This document shows positions 39,664-49,787 of a DNA stretch of 64,000 bases, one piece after another. The number at the start of each line of letters is the position of its first letter. Positions within the stretch are counted from its first letter, which is position 1. The notes under the pieces are model-generated. The model searched no databases. It was given only the letters and a program-made list of their open reading frames with translations, and had not been told where the DNA came from. The translations under genes were made by a program, and so were the position numbers. The stretch comes from Porphyridium purpureum. Lineage: Eukaryota > Rhodophyta > Bangiophyceae > Porphyridiales > Porphyridiaceae. Where the stretch lies: the NCBI GenBank assembly GCA_008690995.1, contig VRMN01000008.1:372001-436000 (forward strand), given 5' to 3'.

Positions 39664-40485
39664 CTAATCGAGAGCCGTCAGACAGCCAATTTTGCTCCCC
39701 TTACTATCCAAGATCAATTCAAAGTCTTGGCACTTGGAAATGATGTCTTGCTTCTTCTTCCGATTGGTCAAAGGGATGATCTCCAGACCGTGATGTGTAA
39801 TTTCCTTGTGTGAGTAAAGCCTTCCGATCAAAAAGTCCTGAAACTGCTTGTATCCCACCGGGTCGCAATGCCAAAAGTCAACAAACTCCGTGACAATAAG
39901 CACGTCATCATCCTCAATATTCAGACTCAGAAGCGAGTAGTACAGACTATCGTCCCTGGTCCATTTGTGAAAGACTTGCTTCGCCGGGTCGTCCTTGCTC
40001 GGTACGTTCGTCAAGTGCTTGAATCTGGGAACTCGCGGGAGAAGGTATGAGTCAGGTTCAAGAGCAAGTACGAAACGACCATCTGTCGCTGTGTGCACAT
40101 GGTGAAGGAGATTCGAGGTATCCTTACAGCTCTCGCAATGGACCTGCATCACGGGCGCCTGAAGCAAAACAAAGCCGTCGTCAAGCGTCAAGCGAAAGGT
40201 GCGCCCGACGCGTACGTCACACTGCTCAGGTCTCCCGGGTTGCATAAACGAAGTTACACGCACACGCATTAGCGTGTTCCCATCCTGCACGACGCTTGCA
40301 AAATAATCGTTTAACTCCTCGCACATTTCACTTCCCGCGCTGAGGCACGTGCCAAGCGCCTCGCATGTGTCACACCGCGTCGACATGGCATCGCGAAATG
40401 CCGGGGCGGCACAGGCTCTGCCTATCACCATCAGCATGAAGGCGACATGACACACTTTCGTGATGTCAATTTTTCTACTGCCCAT
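39664..40485 (-). CDS. Secreted cysteine-rich protein, unknown family
   Basis: A 273-residue protein with a signal peptide (VCHVAFMLMVIGRACAAP). The mature region has paired cysteines (CDTCEALGTC, HCESCKD) and further single Cys, suggesting disulfides, and a strand-rich middle (FRLTLDDGFVLLQAPV). No membrane anchor follows. The C-terminal SHKEITHHGLEIIPLT and KCQDFELILD are not recognised. An ER-lumenal or extracellular role is all that can be inferred. Confidence 0.6.
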   Translation of the reverse strand: MGSRKIDITKVCHVAFMLMVIGRACAAPAFRDAMSTRCDTCEALGTCLSAGSEMCEELNDYFASVVQDGNTLMRVRVTSFMQPGRPEQCDVRVGRTFRLTLDDGFVLLQAPVMQVHCESCKDTSNLLHHVHTATDGRFVLALEPDSYLLPRVPRFKHLTNVPSKDDPAKQVFHKWTRDDSLYYSLLSLNIEDDDVLIVTEFVDFWHCDPVGYKQFQDFLIGRLYSHKEITHHGLEIIPLTNRKKKQDIISKCQDFELILDSKGSKIGCLTALD

Positions 40486-41286
40486 CGTTCTTTTCTGTTC
40501 TGTTCAATCACGCTTCTGTCTCGATTTTCTGGATCTTTCGTTGTTCCCTTCTTTGTCTCCTTCATGTTCTCCACGGGCAAACTCGAGTTGCCGCCCTCGC
40601 CACGGGCAGCTTTATAGCCTCCGCGAATGGACGAGTCGTCTCTCAACCTTGGATATTTCAGCAAGCAAACGGGTGGTATGTTACGAATGACTCAAGAACG
40701 AGGATTCGTCGCCCTTCCTTTTGGATTCTGCGTTTGTCGGGTCTACTTCAGCACCATATCGTGAACGGCGACCCTGGCGATACGTGTCATGTACATGGCA
40801 CGATGACGGAACTCAGAAAAACATCATCAGGTTAGCACCTGTTGTCGTGAGCCAGACTACACAACGACGTGAGGCATTCATCAGCACAAACAGGCACGAC
40901 CGCCGTCTCGTCCTGACTCCCATGTCAGGAAGACCACTTGCGTTGGTCGAGCATCTGCTGAGCAGTCCGGTCATTCTGAAGCAGTAGAACTGCTGCTCGT
41001 CGCACGTCATTCCGTGTTCAGCACTCGACGATTCTATCCATGTCCATCAAGACGAAATGCAGCTCGAGCAATTCGTGGCACCTTCTCAAAAGCAACACGT
41101 ACAAGTCGGACATCAACGAAGCAAAGTCAGTCATCGTGAGCCGAGACAACTAAAGTCGAACATCAAATAGCGCACGCATGAGCTCCTGTTTGTCATATCT
41201 CACGTGCAATGGAGACCCCTTGTGTTTCACTTTCATTCAGCTTTACAATCGAACCATTCAGAAGACACTTCGTGCGCAAGTTGCTT
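40486..41286. other. Intergenic stretch, about 800 bp
   Basis: No frame with recognisable sequence on either strand. The first 150 bp upstream of the secreted-protein start are T-rich, as in a promoter or leader. Confidence 0.4.
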
Positions 41287-42459
41287 TCACGGCGGAGGTT
41301 CTTCTTCTGGCAGCAGCAAACGCATCCGGTTCAATCCGCTGGCTTCTGTCCTGCCCATTTGTACGCTCCTGCTTTCGTACTTTTCCTTCTCCAGAGACAG
41401 AAGTTTGGTCAATCCAAAGTCTTCGTCCGTGTCGCCGAAAGGGTTGGCTTTTTTCGAAGCATTCTGGTCTCCAGCCAGAGCTCCAACAAGGTCAAATGGA
41501 CGCGTACTTCCCGCCTGCGTTCGATCTCCAGCGCCTGCGGCGCCGGGCGACGTAACAAGCCCTCGCAGATCGCCCGTTTGTACATTTTTTGGCGGATGAG
41601 CACCAACGTTTGACGGCATGGGCCACTGCTGGTCCAGACCGCCACGCCCAACGCCGGGAACAACATCGGGAGGAGCAAGTCCAAAAGCCCCATGAAACAT
41701 GGGTTGCGTTTGTTCATGCGATACTCTGTCGAACCGTGAAGGAGGGTCCGCGAGGGTTACCTGTCCATGAGTCTCGGACGCTACAAGGGCCCTCGGAACA
41801 TCAAGTGCCGCAGACGGCGGTGGGGTAACAGTTGATGCCTCATGACCCAAAGTACTGCGGTCTTGGCCAGCCTCAAATGCGTTTCCATCACCTTCGACCG
41901 GGGCGGGCTTTCGCGGCGGCCCAAGCTCAGGAAACAACGCTGAACCAATGAATGCTTCGAAGCCGCGAGCAGAAGCATCGCTATTCGCCGGCCCGAACGT
42001 TTCGTAGAAATGCACACGGTCCGTCTCATCCTCTGTCGCTACGCTTCCGCCATTCTGCCGAAACAGGTCGGTCCCAGCACTCGCGTGTCTGCTTCCATTC
42101 CCGTTTTCATAGCGCAAATCATGTGGGTACATGCGCTCCCGTTCTGACCTGCCATTTTCTTGTTTACTTTGCAGCTGAGTGACGGAGCCAACATGATCAT
42201 CGTCCCCGTAACCTGATTTCACATCCTCCGGGTACTCAATGTCACTACTGTCTTCCTCACTTTCATCTTCGTCGTCATTGTCGTCACCGTCGTCATACTC
42301 CCCGTCGTCGTCCGAAGAGGTTGGATAGTGAAAGCCCGAGCACTCTGCGCGTTGGCAACACAGGCCTGCCGGATCTACCACGATGGCCCACAGATTCCGC
42401 GGCACCCCCGACTCTTGCGTGGTTTCAATGCCCATCATCTTCGCGTACGTCTGCCCCAT
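41287..42459 (-). CDS. Acidic disordered protein with possible N-myristoylation
   Basis: A 390-residue protein if started at the ATG at 42459; the frame is open to 42624. The start MGQTYAKM has Gly2 and a small residue at position 6 region compatible with N-myristoylation. A Cys/His-containing segment (GLCCQRAECSGFHY) is followed by a long run of Asp/Glu/Ser (about residues 50-80) and low-complexity Gly/Pro/Ser sequence. An NPFGD motif near the C-terminus could bind EH domains. There is no folded domain I recognise. A membrane-associated adaptor in endocytosis is a weak inference. Confidence 0.5.
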   Translation of the reverse strand: MGQTYAKMMGIETTQESGVPRNLWAIVVDPAGLCCQRAECSGFHYPTSSDDDGEYDDGDDNDDEDESEEDSSDIEYPEDVKSGYGDDDHVGSVTQLQSKQENGRSERERMYPHDLRYENGNGSRHASAGTDLFRQNGGSVATEDETDRVHFYETFGPANSDASARGFEAFIGSALFPELGPPRKPAPVEGDGNAFEAGQDRSTLGHEASTVTPPPSAALDVPRALVASETHGQVTLADPPSRFDRVSHEQTQPMFHGAFGLAPPDVVPGVGRGGLDQQWPMPSNVGAHPPKNVQTGDLRGLVTSPGAAGAGDRTQAGSTRPFDLVGALAGDQNASKKANPFGDTDEDFGLTKLLSLEKEKYESRSVQMGRTEASGLNRMRLLLPEEEPPP

Positions 42460-42728
42460 GACGAGGGATTCACTGCGCAGTGTGTTCCCCGCGGGACTTT
42501 GAGCGCCACCGCAACTGCGCAGGCATCGAAATGTAGAGAAGTGCCCGGTTGTTACACTGACTCCGGTCTGAGGGAGCGGTGCGGGCCACCGTCCCTCAAC
42601 GTCCAGGCGCAGTGGCGAAAGCAAGCGCTTCCGCGTTTACCTCTACCGCGCGGCTCGCAACAGCTACAGAAAATTCTTTCGAGGGTTTCTAACAAATCGA
42701 ATCTTTATTTGAGGATGTCGGGGGCCGA

Positions 42729-43184
42729 TCACATGAAGGCACGCGTGAAAGTCTGGGTCTCGACCTGCGAGACGCCGTCGATGGTGCCAACCTTGGCGAG
42801 GAATGACTCCTCAGGCTCGAATTTCTTGGCCTCCCAGTCGCCATACTTGTCGGCAGCGACCGAAGTGATGACCTTGAAGTCCAGGCACCCACCGCACACA
42901 ATGCGCTGTACGTCCTTGACGCCGTCCAGCGCCTTGAGCTTTGGCAGCACTTCGGTCAGCGCCTCCTGCGCGGTGGCCAGCGACTTCTTGTCGTTGTCGG
43001 TAGACCACTTGAAGCGCCACTCACGCGCGATCGTGTCAAACTCTACACCCTTGGTGATCTCGGCCATCATCAGTGGGCGGCTCGAGCGCACATGGCGCAC
43101 CGACTGGCGCGGCGCACAGGCCACCGCGGCGCGCTGCGCGGACGCGACTCGTCCCAATCCAATACCAGCGACAAAGGCCATCAT
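42729..43184 (-). CDS. Small plastid-type protein, unknown function
   Basis: A 151-residue protein from paired ATGs at 43184/43181. Residues 1-37 (RVASAQRAAVACAPRQSVRHVRSSRP) look like a plastid transit peptide. The mature part begins near MMAEITKGVEFDTIAREW and has helix-strand alternation with a lone CGGC motif (IVCGGCLDFKV) and a C-terminal VETQTFTRAFM. The compact alpha/beta pattern with the CGGC turn suggests a ferredoxin-like fold, possibly redox- or metal-linked. I cannot name a family. Confidence 0.65.
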   Translation of the reverse strand: MMAFVAGIGLGRVASAQRAAVACAPRQSVRHVRSSRPLMMAEITKGVEFDTIAREWRFKWSTDNDKKSLATAQEALTEVLPKLKALDGVKDVQRIVCGGCLDFKVITSVAADKYGDWEAKKFEPEESFLAKVGTIDGVSQVETQTFTRAFM

Positions 43185-43452
43185 CTTCAGTCTGTCCTCC
43201 GTTCCACTCACACGCAACCTTTCCACGACAAACGCGACCGTACCACTGCAAAGATCCTGTGTCACTCGCACGTCAGACACAATCACCGAACCTAGCGAGT
43301 CTGCAACGCACCCACTTCTTCCCTCTATCCCTGTCCGATCACGTAGGCGATACACTTGTGCTCCCGCGATCTCTACACGATTCCACGTCGAGATCGCCGA
43401 AATTCACGTTCCATTCACGCCGCATCGCATCTGTTTCGGCGCTGCTCAGCTT

Positions 43453-46395
43453 TCACCTGTAAGAAAGAGAGCGGATTCCAGATGCCGGGCGTACTTTGCC
43501 CTGTCTGACTGGCGCCACGCGCTGCTTAACACGCGCAAATGGGTCGAAACCCGTCTTCGCCGTTGGCGCTCTGCCGCGTGTCCTCGAGGGCACCTGTGTA
43601 AACCGGCCACTGGGCGGCAGGGACGATTTGGCGCTCGGTGCGTCGAGATTGAAGGGCTCGTCAAAAAGCGGGCGCAAAGGTACATGTTGGCGAAGCATGG
43701 TGTCAGAGCTCGGCTCTCTGAGTATGTTCGAAAAGTCCTGATCTTTCGACGCATCGGCGTCAACTGTTGCGGTGTTTGCACCAGCCGCTCTTTCGCTAGG
43801 CGCCTCAGAAAGGCTTCTCGCGTCTCCTTCAGTCGACTTGCCGCTGACAAGGGCCTTCCTTGACCGTGCTCGTTTCTTCCCCTTTGAGGTTAACTCCTGA
43901 GGCGCGGTGCCATACCTTGCCAAAATCGAAAGGGGCAAAATCTGTTCTGCGGCTTCTCGATCTCGTTTTCCCGTAGATTGTGTTGCATGCTGATCCTCCT
44001 TTGCTTCTGCTCCTGAATCCTCCCGGATCTCGCTGCCGTCGTCCACAATATCGTCAGCACAGGTGATAACAACAGCATCCAAGCCAGTGGATGGCGAGTC
44101 GATGTCATTTTGCCCGCTGGTCCCTGAAGGGTCGACAGGTCCCGGCGGCGGTGAGTTGGTTTCCAGGTGCGGCGATGTATTTTCATCGGCCGCATCATGA
44201 ATACCAGCATCCACTTTGGTTGCGAAACCGCAGAACAAGCGCTCAGTCGCGCGCTGTATTTCCGTGTCAGCTTGCACGCGAAGCTGACTAGACACGGTCT
44301 CCGGGACGACCACTGACGCGATATGAGAATCGAGGAGATCCAAGAAGGGTCTAGATTTCTGACATGGCAATGATTCCGTCGAATGCTTTTCTTCGCGCGG
44401 TAAATCTTCGTGCCACGCCAGATTCGCAGTCAGTACACAAACCGCAGCATTCTTGGTGTCCCCCGACATAGGCGATTGAATAACATCTTTGCGATCACCT
44501 TCGCTATTACTTCCATCACGCTCTTCGCTATCATTTCCGCCATCCTCTTCGCCATCACGTGCACGATCACCTTCGCCATCACTCTCAAAAACGGTGTGTA
44601 CCGCACTCTTTCCCGGAACTTTGGGCCTCTGAGCGTCGTGAGGCTCCTCATCCGTACCGGAAACGAAAAACTGCTCTTCGTACTTGCCGCTTGCATTCGC
44701 GGCATCATGAACAAGCTCACAGAGAGAATCCATGTACCTTTTGATCAGCGGGCGAGCTTCAGGAACGACACCGTCCTCAAGGAGGCGCACCAAGTTCTTC
44801 TTCTCATGCGCCACGTTGGTCTTGCGAAACACAATGCGCAGCATCGAGCGTACCGGAAGCACAAAATGAGGATTCTCGTCCTCCTGCCTGGCGATCTTGT
44901 CCCGCCATTCCCACAGCGCATGCATCACTCGCTGCTGCGGTGCATCCCACGTGCTGGCGCCGCGTAGCAGGTCAAGCCGTCGCCATCCATTCGGGTCAAA
45001 GGCTGGCTTGTGGTACATTTGCAGACAAACCTCCAGGCTTCGGCAGAGCACGGCCTCAAAACACTCTGGTGGCTCTTGCGCGAGCAACATACGCAACTGA
45101 TCGTAGATATACAAGAGGTAGTGCGTGTCCGAGCGCGCGTAATCAAGCATCAAATCAGGCAGCGGACGTTGTCGCCAGTCCGATCGCTGAAAGCCCTTCT
45201 TGGTCGCGAACGTGTCGAGCCCGCAGAATTTGAGGAGCAGGTATGCGAGCGATTTCTTCGGCAAATCCAGTACCATGCTTGCTTCGCCCGTATCGAACAA
45301 GTTGACCACGTACATGCCAAAGTCGCGCTGCAGCCAGCCAATGTCTGAGCTGCGCGCGCCATGAAACACTTTAACCACGCGCTGGTCAAGAAATACCGGC
45401 GTCAGCAGCCGCATGTGCTCACGCAGAGCAATGGTGTCAATCACGTAGTCCTTCTGTCGCGTTGACAACTGCATCAGGCACGTAAATCCCTGATATGAGC
45501 GCTCCGAGTGCGCTTCAAGGTCTACCGCAATCTCGGTCAGGCGTAGTGCCTTGCTCGCCTCCTCAAGCTCTTGCGCAAGCCGCTCAAGTGCGTGTGGGGT
45601 ATCAATCCATTCGCATTCAGTGGATTCCCAATCCTCGTACATCTGCGCTTGCACGGGTACTTTCCGCGCAAATTCAAGCTGGCATTTGATGGCCTGCATG
45701 TTTTCCTCCAGGTACGGATGGGCTGAGCTCTGCACCCCCTCGGCGTGTTCCTGACGATTCTGTGCCGGTTCGTTATTGTTATTGTACACATACAGTCCCT
45801 GCAGATGGCGAAATGCATCGTCAATGACCTTGGGACTGCCATCTCGGGCGCTTTTTTCGCAATGCCGGCCCAGTTCTTGCCCTTGAGTCGAAAAAGACTC
45901 ATCCAGAGTCTTCGACCGACGCGTGGCGTGAAACTTGGGTACGAAGGGTGACGGACTATTGTCAATGGGCCAGTCGTAGAAGAGAAGTTGCGGTTTAGCC
46001 ACAGAGCGAAGACCCGCACTACTGCTGGCGACAAACCTGTCATGCGCAATCGTGCAACCATCAGAATTCACTTGGCGGCTCCGTTGCAGAGCCTGCTCGG
46101 CCAAATCCAAATGGCGCTCTGAATACTCGGCAGCCAATTGAAACAAAGGTTCAATCTCAGCAGCTGCATCACCGCCATCGCCACCAAGCCCATGCAGGTC
46201 ACGCACGCACCCACTCACGACTCGCAGCATACGGTCCAGGCCCTGTGCAAAGTTACTCGACAACAACCTTGCCTCGTCCACACTCGCCGCGTCCATCGGC
46301 AACTCATTGGCGATTCCACACGCCTGCGCGCTTTCAGAAACCAGCGCTCCCGCCATCTGGCGCGCGCGCTCCTTTTGCACAGCTCCCCCATCCAT
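43453..46395 (-). CDS. RRP6: RRP6/EXOSC10-type nuclear exosome 3'-5' exoribonuclease
   Basis: A 980-residue protein from the ATG at 46395. The N-terminal PMC2NT region contains the LDRMLRVVSGCVRDL helix. The KPQLLFYDWPIDNSPSPFVPK linker (given in part) is characteristic of Rrp6. The DEDD-Y exonuclease domain shows motif I AVDLEAHSERSYQG, motif II HGARSSDIGWLQRDF and motif III YARSDTHYLLYIY. An HRDC domain follows (LLRGASTWDAPQQ, ALWEWRDKIARQEDENP). The last 350 residues are low-complexity and acidic, then basic (GKKRARSRKA), a likely exosome-cofactor or nuclear-localisation region. It processes rRNA, snoRNA and aberrant transcripts. Confidence 0.93.
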   Translation of the reverse strand: MDGGAVQKERARQMAGALVSESAQACGIANELPMDAASVDEARLLSSNFAQGLDRMLRVVSGCVRDLHGLGGDGGDAAAEIEPLFQLAAEYSERHLDLAEQALQRSRQVNSDGCTIAHDRFVASSSAGLRSVAKPQLLFYDWPIDNSPSPFVPKFHATRRSKTLDESFSTQGQELGRHCEKSARDGSPKVIDDAFRHLQGLYVYNNNNEPAQNRQEHAEGVQSSAHPYLEENMQAIKCQLEFARKVPVQAQMYEDWESTECEWIDTPHALERLAQELEEASKALRLTEIAVDLEAHSERSYQGFTCLMQLSTRQKDYVIDTIALREHMRLLTPVFLDQRVVKVFHGARSSDIGWLQRDFGMYVVNLFDTGEASMVLDLPKKSLAYLLLKFCGLDTFATKKGFQRSDWRQRPLPDLMLDYARSDTHYLLYIYDQLRMLLAQEPPECFEAVLCRSLEVCLQMYHKPAFDPNGWRRLDLLRGASTWDAPQQRVMHALWEWRDKIARQEDENPHFVLPVRSMLRIVFRKTNVAHEKKNLVRLLEDGVVPEARPLIKRYMDSLCELVHDAANASGKYEEQFFVSGTDEEPHDAQRPKVPGKSAVHTVFESDGEGDRARDGEEDGGNDSEERDGSNSEGDRKDVIQSPMSGDTKNAAVCVLTANLAWHEDLPREEKHSTESLPCQKSRPFLDLLDSHIASVVVPETVSSQLRVQADTEIQRATERLFCGFATKVDAGIHDAADENTSPHLETNSPPPGPVDPSGTSGQNDIDSPSTGLDAVVITCADDIVDDGSEIREDSGAEAKEDQHATQSTGKRDREAAEQILPLSILARYGTAPQELTSKGKKRARSRKALVSGKSTEGDARSLSEAPSERAAGANTATVDADASKDQDFSNILREPSSDTMLRQHVPLRPLFDEPFNLDAPSAKSSLPPSGRFTQVPSRTRGRAPTAKTGFDPFARVKQRVAPVRQGKVRPASGIRSLSYR

Positions 46396-46407
46396 AGCAA
46401 CTATACT

Positions 46408-46448
46408 GTCTCTGTCTATGTCTCTCTCTCTCTCTCGTTCTCTCTCTC
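46408..46448. repeat. (CT)n tract in RRP6 leader
   Basis: A nearly pure TC dinucleotide tract immediately upstream of the RRP6 start; on the gene strand it is a GA-rich leader. Confidence 0.7.
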
Positions 46449-46499
46449 GGCTGCTGGTCGTCCGCTGCTGCCGCGGACACCGGCCGGAAACAGGCCAGA

Positions 46500-46573
46500 C
46501 TGTACCCTTAAACTGTACATACAATGAGGTACAGTGTCCAACTGAACAAACCCTAGGACCGTAGGAACCCTAG
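46500..46573. promoter_or_regulatory. Three GTAC words and two ACCCTA words between RRP6 and CNNM genes
   Basis: CTGTACC (46500), CTGTAC (46513) and GGTACAG (46528), then AAACCCTAGG (46548) and GAACCCTAG (46565). They lie about 105 bp from the RRP6 ATG and 260 bp from the CNNM-like ATG in a divergent gap. The rest of the gap (46574-46834) is G/C-rich without further motifs. Confidence 0.55.
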
Positions 46574-46834
46574 CGGTGTCGCGTCAAAACGAAAATTTTG
46601 GCGGGTGGCGGCGTGCGCACCGGGGGACGACGCGGGGTCTGTGGGTGAGGCGGTGGGCGACGGCGTTGCGCGCAGCGGAAGGGAAAGAGACAGCGTCTGC
46701 GTGGAGGCGCGCGACCGCGCGCGCGGGGTTTTGTATCTGTGCGCGCAAAGAGGCGCGCAGAAACGCTCGCGACCCTGTGTGTGTTTGTGTCTGGATGTGG
46801 GTGTACAAGTGTGCGCGAGTGAGTGAGTGCAAGG

Positions 46835-48673
46835 ATGGATGCTTGTGGAGAAGAGTCGACGCCTGCGTTTTTGAACGCGCTGCCGGTGCCCTTGTTGTGG
46901 GTAATGCTGTTTGGTTGCTTGGGCATGGCCGCATTTGCGTCGGGTATGACGCTCGGGCTCATGTCGCTCGACTCGATTCAGATTGAGGTGTTGGAAAAGT
47001 CGGGCACGGAGGAGACGCGCAAGCTGGCGGGCCGGATTCGGCCGTTGCGGGCAATGGGCAATCAGCTACTGGTGACACTTCTGCTCACGAATTCGTTGGC
47101 GGCTGAGCTGTTGCCACTGGTCATGGACACATTGCTCCCCGGCGGAGTGCTCTCATTGGTGCTTTCCGTCTTTTCGATCATGCTCTTTGGTGAGATTCTG
47201 CCTCAGTCAGTGTGTTCCAGGTACGGTCTCAAGATTGGCGGCAACTTGGCCGGACTCGTGCACTTGCTGATTAAGCTCATGAGTCCGATTGCCTACCCCG
47301 TAGGCAAGGCGCTCGACCTCATGCTCGGACATGAAATGGGCAGACCGTACCGGCGCGACGAATTGAAAGGCCTGATAGAATGCCACTCGCGATCAAAGTA
47401 CGGCATGCTAACGGAAGAAGAGACCGGTATTCTCCAGGCTACGCTCGAGTTTGGCACCAAGACTGTGGCACAATGCATGACAAAAGAGGTGAACTGTTTT
47501 ATGCTGGACATTGACGGCACCTTGGACTACGAGACATTGAAGAAAATTTTGCGCAGCGGGCACTCGCGCATTCCGCTCTACGAAGGCAAAAAGTCAAACG
47601 TCCTGGGGCTATTGATGATCAAGCAGCTACTGCTGATCGACCCGAAGGACAATGTGCCGATCCGCGTGGTGGTGAGTCGTCAGCACGGCTCTCGCAAGCA
47701 ACGCGTGGGGCCCGTGTTAGCCACAGGGTGTAACACGTCACTGATTGACATGCTGAATGAATTCCAGACGGGTCGCAGCCACATGGCGCTCGTGTATGAT
47801 GATGTAAGCAAGCCGCCCAAGAAGCGCAAGCTTTTGGGACTGGTTACGTTAGAGGATATCGTGGAGGAGATTTTACAGGAGGAAATTGTGGACGAGACCG
47901 ACGTGTACGTATCGAATGAGAACGATTCAATGCCCGTGTATCGGCGTGGCTGCGATGGCAAGCTGCACCGTACACTGGTCCGCGCGACGCAAGTGGCCAA
48001 AGGTGACATGGAATATCGGCCGCTGGATCGCAACGCGATATTATCGTCGCGTAGCTCTTCCTTGGATAGCTTTCGCTCCGCCTCACGCACTGAGAATTTG
48101 CATGCGTCCTTAGGCACACAGCCTTCTGCGCGTCGTAGCTCGCGGGTGATGCGATTGAAATTGCCGAAGCATTTGATGTCCGAGGATGAAGCTGAATCTG
48201 ACGAAGACGACACGTATCCGTCGCCCCAACCAAACATGAAGCGGAGCGCTTCAGATTATGCTGCACGAAAGGAGACCGTCTCGACGCCGACGCGTGAGGA
48301 CCTTGAGGCGCAACTAAATGAAAACGCTGGTTCGTCCTTTACTCAAGGAAAGCAGACTCGTCTGTCATTTGAGATTCCAGACATGGACACTTCATGTCAT
48401 GCTGACGATGCTCGGCTTCAGGAATCCAAGAGTGATGAAAGCGTAGATGCTGAACGCACTGGCGATCTTGCTTCTGATAATCGCGAAACGGAGCCTCACG
48501 CTCTGAATGATTCATCGCCCAGATCGGCTCCTGTTGATCTTGATTATCACGTACACGAGTCTGAAGCGTCACCAAATAGCTCAAGAAGCCTCGGTGATGT
48601 TGAAATGAGTTTCTCCCCGCGGTCTAGCAGCCGTGGTAGCGTGAAACCGATTTATGATGAGGATTTAGATTGA
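46835..48673 (+). CDS. CNNM/CorC-type DUF21-CBS membrane protein
   Basis: A 612-residue protein from the ATG at 46835 (the frame is open from a GTG 12 bp earlier). The DUF21 domain shows its helices and signatures: ASGMTLGLMSLD, NQLLVTLLLTNSLAAELL, and the LFGEILPQSVCSRYG motif. Two CBS domains follow (ILRSGHSRIPLYEG, LLGLVTLEDIVEEILQEEIVDE). The C-terminal third is acidic and Ser-rich and probably disordered. Eukaryotic CNNM and bacterial CorC proteins move Mg2+ or regulate its transport, so a divalent-metal role is likely; the membrane (plasma, vacuole or plastid) is unknown. Confidence 0.9.
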   Translation: MDACGEESTPAFLNALPVPLLWVMLFGCLGMAAFASGMTLGLMSLDSIQIEVLEKSGTEETRKLAGRIRPLRAMGNQLLVTLLLTNSLAAELLPLVMDTLLPGGVLSLVLSVFSIMLFGEILPQSVCSRYGLKIGGNLAGLVHLLIKLMSPIAYPVGKALDLMLGHEMGRPYRRDELKGLIECHSRSKYGMLTEEETGILQATLEFGTKTVAQCMTKEVNCFMLDIDGTLDYETLKKILRSGHSRIPLYEGKKSNVLGLLMIKQLLLIDPKDNVPIRVVVSRQHGSRKQRVGPVLATGCNTSLIDMLNEFQTGRSHMALVYDDVSKPPKKRKLLGLVTLEDIVEEILQEEIVDETDVYVSNENDSMPVYRRGCDGKLHRTLVRATQVAKGDMEYRPLDRNAILSSRSSSLDSFRSASRTENLHASLGTQPSARRSSRVMRLKLPKHLMSEDEAESDEDDTYPSPQPNMKRSASDYAARKETVSTPTREDLEAQLNENAGSSFTQGKQTRLSFEIPDMDTSCHADDARLQESKSDESVDAERTGDLASDNRETEPHALNDSSPRSAPVDLDYHVHESEASPNSSRSLGDVEMSFSPRSSSRGSVKPIYDEDLD

Positions 48674-48990
48674 GCGCCCGATGTGAGACACGCCACACAA
48701 GAGCCGCGCAGTTGGTTTTCGACGGGTTGATGAAGTAGCGTGCTTATATACTCCCACGAGGGTGGCAGGTTTTTGCATGCTTATTTGACTGATTTTCTCC
48801 CCGCGCCCCAGAAGTTTTGGAGCAAGATTCGGATCTGAGAGGTAAGTGAAGTCAGACATTCGCGCCACGCGCGCACCGCCGCCAGCGCCGCTTGGGAGTA
48901 AGAGATGCGCATGAAAATTAAACAGTTTGTGCAGCGAAAAGGTAGACTCTTCTTTTACAGCTACATAGTCTTGGCCCACGCCGCAGGGAA
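48674..48990. other. Intergenic stretch between convergent genes
   Basis: About 315 bp between the CNNM-like stop and the Tic20 stop. No features seen beyond AT-rich 3' flanks. Confidence 0.4.
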
Positions 48991-49716
48991 TCAAAATGGC
49001 CCAATTTGTTGCGAGACGCTAGCGCTGATGCCGGGGATTTTGTCAGGATACTCGCCCTGCAGGTTGGAAATGGTCGCATAGATGACGCATGCGACCAGCC
49101 CATAAAACACAGTGTTGTTGACTCCTTCAACAATCACGGCGGGCGCGCGACTTCCCAATCCATTGAATAGGTTTGGAATGATGGTGAGAATATCAAGCAG
49201 GATGGCTTGCTGGGTGTTGAATCGGATGAAGCGCGGCACATTCTGGTTCCTGACCACCAAAATAAACAGCGCAAGAAAGATTCCGAACGCAAGGAACGGC
49301 GTACCGCGATACACTTCCAGCAGCGGAACCAACGGCCCGAGAACCACTGTCGAGTAGGGCACTTTTTCAAACACGTACTTTCCGTACACCAACGAGTCAA
49401 GCAGCGGCACGAGGTACGGCAGCGTCCCCAAAACTCTATCGATTGGCCCGGGCTTTCCTCCTCCTCGTCCCCACATCTGCATCGTCACGGACGAGCCAAC
49501 TCGCGCGTGCGTGCGCGAACGCGTTCGCGCCGGTCCACTCACTCCGCACACCGCACCATGTCCCGCGCTAGCCGCAGCTCGAACCAATCCAAGGCTGGCG
49601 CCGCATCCGGCCGTAAAGGCTACCATAACTCCCATCTCGACTCTTCTCCAGCCTGCTTCGGTCGTCAGTCCGTCTGCCCTTCCCCCTCCAGCTCGCTCAA
49701 CTTGAGTGCAGATCAT
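48991..49716 (-). CDS. TIC20: Tic20/Ycf60-type plastid inner-envelope translocon protein
   Basis: A 241-residue protein whose first 75 residues are Ala/Arg/Gly/Ser-rich and could be a transit peptide (an internal ATG near residue 28 is an alternative start). The Tic20 domain reads DRVLGTLPYLVPLLDSL, FLALFILVVRNQNVPRFIRFNTQQAILLDI (given in part) and about four transmembrane helices. The PRFIRFNTQQA segment is a family hallmark. Tic20 forms part of the protein-import channel of the inner envelope; red algae also carry a plastid-encoded relative (Ycf60). It diverges from the aminotransferase gene over about 70 bp. Confidence 0.9.
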   Translation of the reverse strand: MICTQVERAGGGRADGLTTEAGWRRVEMGVMVAFTAGCGASLGLVRAAASAGHGAVCGVSGPARTRSRTHARVGSSVTMQMWGRGGGKPGPIDRVLGTLPYLVPLLDSLVYGKYVFEKVPYSTVVLGPLVPLLEVYRGTPFLAFGIFLALFILVVRNQNVPRFIRFNTQQAILLDILTIIPNLFNGLGSRAPAVIVEGVNNTVFYGLVACVIYATISNLQGEYPDKIPGISASVSQQIGPF

Positions 49717-49787
49717 AAGTAGTTAATTTTCCTACTAAACCGCGCTGTGTTGATATCAACATTCACGTCCTTTAGCCAACGTCACAC

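Noticed and set aside
42328-43863. 511-codon open frame on the plus strand
   Set aside because: It runs antisense across three separate minus-strand genes (the acidic protein, the small plastid-type protein and RRP6), has no recognisable domain, and its openness follows from the codon bias of the genes opposite.
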